Shown: one piece after another, positions 5,300 to 6,758 of the stretch
Layout of the letters: every line of letters starts with the position of its first letter
Numbering within the stretch: the first letter of the stretch is position 1
NCBI GenBank assembly: GCA_026982035.1
Contig: JALSHW010000010.1
Span: forward strand, 1 to 6,758
DNA: 6,758 nt
Direction of reading: 5' to 3'
DNA from: Phycisphaerales bacterium
Lineage (GTDB): Bacteria > Planctomycetota > Phycisphaerae > Phycisphaerales > UBA1924
The notes under the pieces: generated by a model
What the model saw: the letters and a program-made list of their open reading frames with translations, nothing else
Told to the model about the DNA's origin: nothing
Databases searched by the model: none
Translations under genes and position numbers: made by a program

Positions 5300-6076
5300 G
5301 TGATACAGGGTTCGCCACAATCAAATTGCAACTCACCAAGACCCAGCGGGTCTGGTCGCTTGCGTGCCTTCACACTCATCGATGTCCTCGTCTCCATCGC
5401 CGTCATAGGCCTCCTCATCTCCATCATGCTCCCAAGCATCGCCAAGGTCCGCGAAACAGCACGCAAGGTCGTCTGCTCCTCAGGAATGAGACAAATAGGC
5501 CTGGGCATGAATCTCTACGCAGAAGACAACAAAGCCATGCTCCCCGCCAGCGTCTTCCTCGACGACGCAGGCGGCCGATACGCAACAGCCATCAACCCAC
5601 AACTCATGGACACCATCCGCACCGACCCAGACCTCTACGCCCCACGCCAATGGGGACAATGGGACGGCCTAGGTCTCCTCTTCTACAAAAGCTATGTCAG
5701 CGCACCCGGTGTCTACTACTGCCCAAGCCATGTCGGAGAAAATCCCCTCGAAGTCTACCAAGACCAATGGAACTTCGAATCCACAGGCGAAATCATCGCA
5801 AACTACCAATTCAGAGGCGTAGGACCCAACGGCGAACGCCACCTCTACAACATGCGCGCCACCGACGCCATGGTCACCGACTCCCTCCGCTCCATCGAAG
5901 ACATCAACCACCAAAACGGGCTCAATGTCCTCGCCGCAGGCCTCTCGGTCAACTGGTACGAAGATGTCAACAGCCAAATCCTCCAATCCGTCATGTCACG
6001 CACCGACGATTCGGCAGCAGACGACACCGCCCAAACATGGACCCTCTTCGACGGCGGCCCACGCGGCACAGACTAA
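5300..6076 (+). CDS. Pseudopilin-like secreted protein with type IV prepilin N-terminus (planctomycete H-x9-DG-like family)
   Basis: The protein has 258 residues from GTG 5300. That start fits the ribosome-binding sequence AGAAGGTGG at 5283-5291; GTG 5288 is the other choice and lies inside that site, and TAG at 5282-5284 closes the frame. A 23-residue leader (ending GRLRA) precedes FTLIDVLVSIAVIGLLISIM at 24-43, a class III prepilin signal. PilD-type peptidase would cut after Ala23 and leave Phe24. Position +5 is Asp, not the usual Glu, and -1 is Ala, not Gly. Then come RETARKVVCSSGMRQIGLG at about 51-69, YAEDN (73-77), YYCPS (139-143) and NHQNGLNVLAAGLSVNW near 203-219. In planctomycete relatives that last motif reads H-x9-DG; here the DG is replaced by GL. 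Cys59 and Cys141 may form a disulfide. It is expected at the inner membrane or cell surface. Whether it forms a pilus, a secretion pseudopilus or neither cannot be told. Codons end almost wholly in C or A. Confidence 0.88.
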   Translation: MIQGSPQSNCNSPRPSGSGRLRAFTLIDVLVSIAVIGLLISIMLPSIAKVRETARKVVCSSGMRQIGLGMNLYAEDNKAMLPASVFLDDAGGRYATAINPQLMDTIRTDPDLYAPRQWGQWDGLGLLFYKSYVSAPGVYYCPSHVGENPLEVYQDQWNFESTGEIIANYQFRGVGPNGERHLYNMRATDAMVTDSLRSIEDINHQNGLNVLAAGLSVNWYEDVNSQILQSVMSRTDDSAADDTAQTWTLFDGGPRGTD

Positions 6077-6114
6077 TCACAATCACCCCTCTCCTACTAC
6101 CCTTCCCGCTCCAC

Positions 6115-6156
6115 CTCCTCCAACGCATCTCCTCCAACGCATCTCCTCCCACGCCC
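6115..6156 (+). repeat. Three tandem copies of a 14-bp unit
   Basis: CTCCTCCAACGCAT occurs exactly at 6115-6128 and 6129-6142, followed by a third copy with three changes (CTCCTCCCACGCCC, 6143-6156). It sits in the 101-base spacer between the pseudopilin gene and the next gene, ending 8 bases before a TATAGT box. The pyrimidine-rich strand resembles the anti-Shine-Dalgarno end of 16S rRNA, probably by chance. Copy number may vary between strains. Confidence 0.75.
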
Positions 6157-6163
6157 AACAGCG

Positions 6164-6169
6164 TATAGT
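6164..6169 (+). promoter_or_regulatory. TATAGT -10 box, suggesting a leaderless transcript
   Basis: TATAGT ends 8 bases before the ATG at 6178, so initiation would fall at about 6176, next to the start codon. No Shine-Dalgarno sequence lies upstream of this ATG. This geometry is that of leaderless mRNAs. No clear -35 box is seen; the tandem repeat occupies that position. Confidence 0.4.
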
Positions 6170-6177
6170 CTGTCACC

Positions 6178-6758
6178 ATGCACACCTCCACAACACCGTC
6201 CATGTATCTTCTCCGCCCGCTCGCACTCCTGGCCATCATCCTCGGCTTCATCCACTCGGCCCAAGCCCAACTCATCCCCGAACGCCTCTACTACGGCGTA
6301 GGTCAACGAGTCCCCATCAACATCCAAATCCCAGACGACTTCATCGGTGAAATCACCATCCGCGTCTACGACCCCCGCACCAAAGAATGGATCCACCAAG
6401 CACCCGCCGCCGCAGGCCGCGTCGATCTCACCAGCTTGCTCCCCTACCTCTGGGAAGACAAACCCACCACCGTCACCTACGCCCAGCTCGAACTCGATGG
6501 CATCCCCACCGGAGCCCCCCTCGTCCTCCAACCACTCGTCACCCCAAACCGAGCCGTCATCGTCGACGCCGCCACCATGAACATCTCCGAAGACCCCCGA
6601 AACCAAGTCGTCTTTGAAGACGATCGACTCAAATCACGCAAAGCACTCGGCAAAATCGACTCCGACCTCCGAGAAGTCACCTTCTCAGGACTTCGCATCT
6701 ATGTCGATCAAGAAATCATCATGACCACCACCAAAGGCGACATCGTCTACCGCCTACG
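6178..6758 (+). CDS. Secreted protein, probable cyclophilin-type peptidyl-prolyl isomerase, cut at window edge
   Basis: This ORF is open to the right edge: 193 full codons plus two bases. Residues 1-30 are a clear signal peptide (positive Arg13, hydrophobic LALLAIILGFI, then HSAQA before Gln31), so the protein is exported. Residues 31-170 form a domain I do not recognise, beta-rich in look (VPINIQIP, GEITIRVYDP, TVTYAQLEL). At 180-193 the text IIMTTTKGDIVYRL matches how cyclophilin domains begin (a strand followed by T-x-x-G-D-I-V-x-x-L). The rest of the isomerase domain, including the catalytic Arg, is outside the window, so this name is an inference from about 12 residues. Such enzymes speed proline isomerisation during folding of exported proteins. 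ATG 6202 is an alternative start that still leaves a signal peptide. There is no Shine-Dalgarno at either. The gene may be co-transcribed with the pseudopilin gene 101 bases upstream or use its own TATAGT box. Confidence 0.8.
   Translation, partial: MHTSTTPSMYLLRPLALLAIILGFIHSAQAQLIPERLYYGVGQRVPINIQIPDDFIGEITIRVYDPRTKEWIHQAPAAAGRVDLTSLLPYLWEDKPTTVTYAQLELDGIPTGAPLVLQPLVTPNRAVIVDAATMNISEDPRNQVVFEDDRLKSRKALGKIDSDLREVTFSGLRIYVDQEIIMTTTKGDIVYRL

Noticed and set aside
5215..6168. 317-codon plus-strand ORF beginning at ATG 5215
   Set aside because: Its first 50 residues look fairly normal, but the rest is Arg/Pro/His shadow of the pseudopilin frame, and its ATG lies inside the tetraloop hairpin without a ribosome-binding site.

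Overview
The window reads as a chromosomal segment of a planctomycete, most likely of the Phycisphaerae/Phycisphaerales type. The main reason is the pseudopilin-like protein at 5300-6076. Its N-terminus (AFTLIDVLVSIAVIGLL), CSS-x-x-RQIG motif, YYCPS motif and residual H-x9-DG-like segment are the pattern common in that phylum. A large coiled-coil membrane protein and an unusual ECF sigma/anti-sigma pair fit the same group. The assignment comes from sequence style only; there is no marker gene here.

Layout: (1) 1-519, minus strand, the N-terminal 173 residues of an aldose 1-epimerase that runs off the left edge. (2) 520-796, a divergent intergenic region holding a four-codon upstream ORF, a hairpin and a short direct repeat. 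(3) 797-3238, plus strand, an 813-residue protein with about 530 residues of cytoplasmic coiled coil followed by a two-helix, Wzz-like membrane module. (4) 3239-3401, a convergent intergenic region with short repeats and a strong 11-bp hairpin. (5) 4993 down to 3402, minus strand, a two-gene operon: an ECF sigma factor, then a cysteine-free RskA-like anti-sigma factor joined by an ATGA overlap. (6) 4994-5299, a roughly 300-bp AT-richer divergent control region with palindromes, an imperfect direct repeat, a GG(A/G)CTTGCAA element facing each of the two divergent genes, and a folded RNA leader. (7) 5300-6076, plus strand, the pseudopilin-like protein. (8) 6077-6177, a spacer with a 14-bp tandem repeat and a TATAGT box. 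(9) 6178 to the right edge, a secreted protein whose last visible residues look like the start of a cyclophilin-type peptidyl-prolyl isomerase domain.

How the parts may work together: the sigma/anti-sigma pair is the regulatory centre. The membrane-anchored anti-sigma factor would hold the sigma factor until an envelope signal releases it, and the shared element in the divergent control region makes the operon itself and the pseudopilin gene plausible targets (inference). The pseudopilin, the secreted isomerase and the coiled-coil/Wzz-like protein are all envelope proteins. The aldose epimerase is sugar metabolism and has no clear tie to the rest.

A striking global property is strand asymmetry. 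Most of the plus strand is rich in C and A and poor in G and T, whichever strand is coding. This causes many long spurious ORFs in other frames. The skew fades over the sigma operon and its control region. No mobile element, CRISPR array, tRNA or rRNA was seen.
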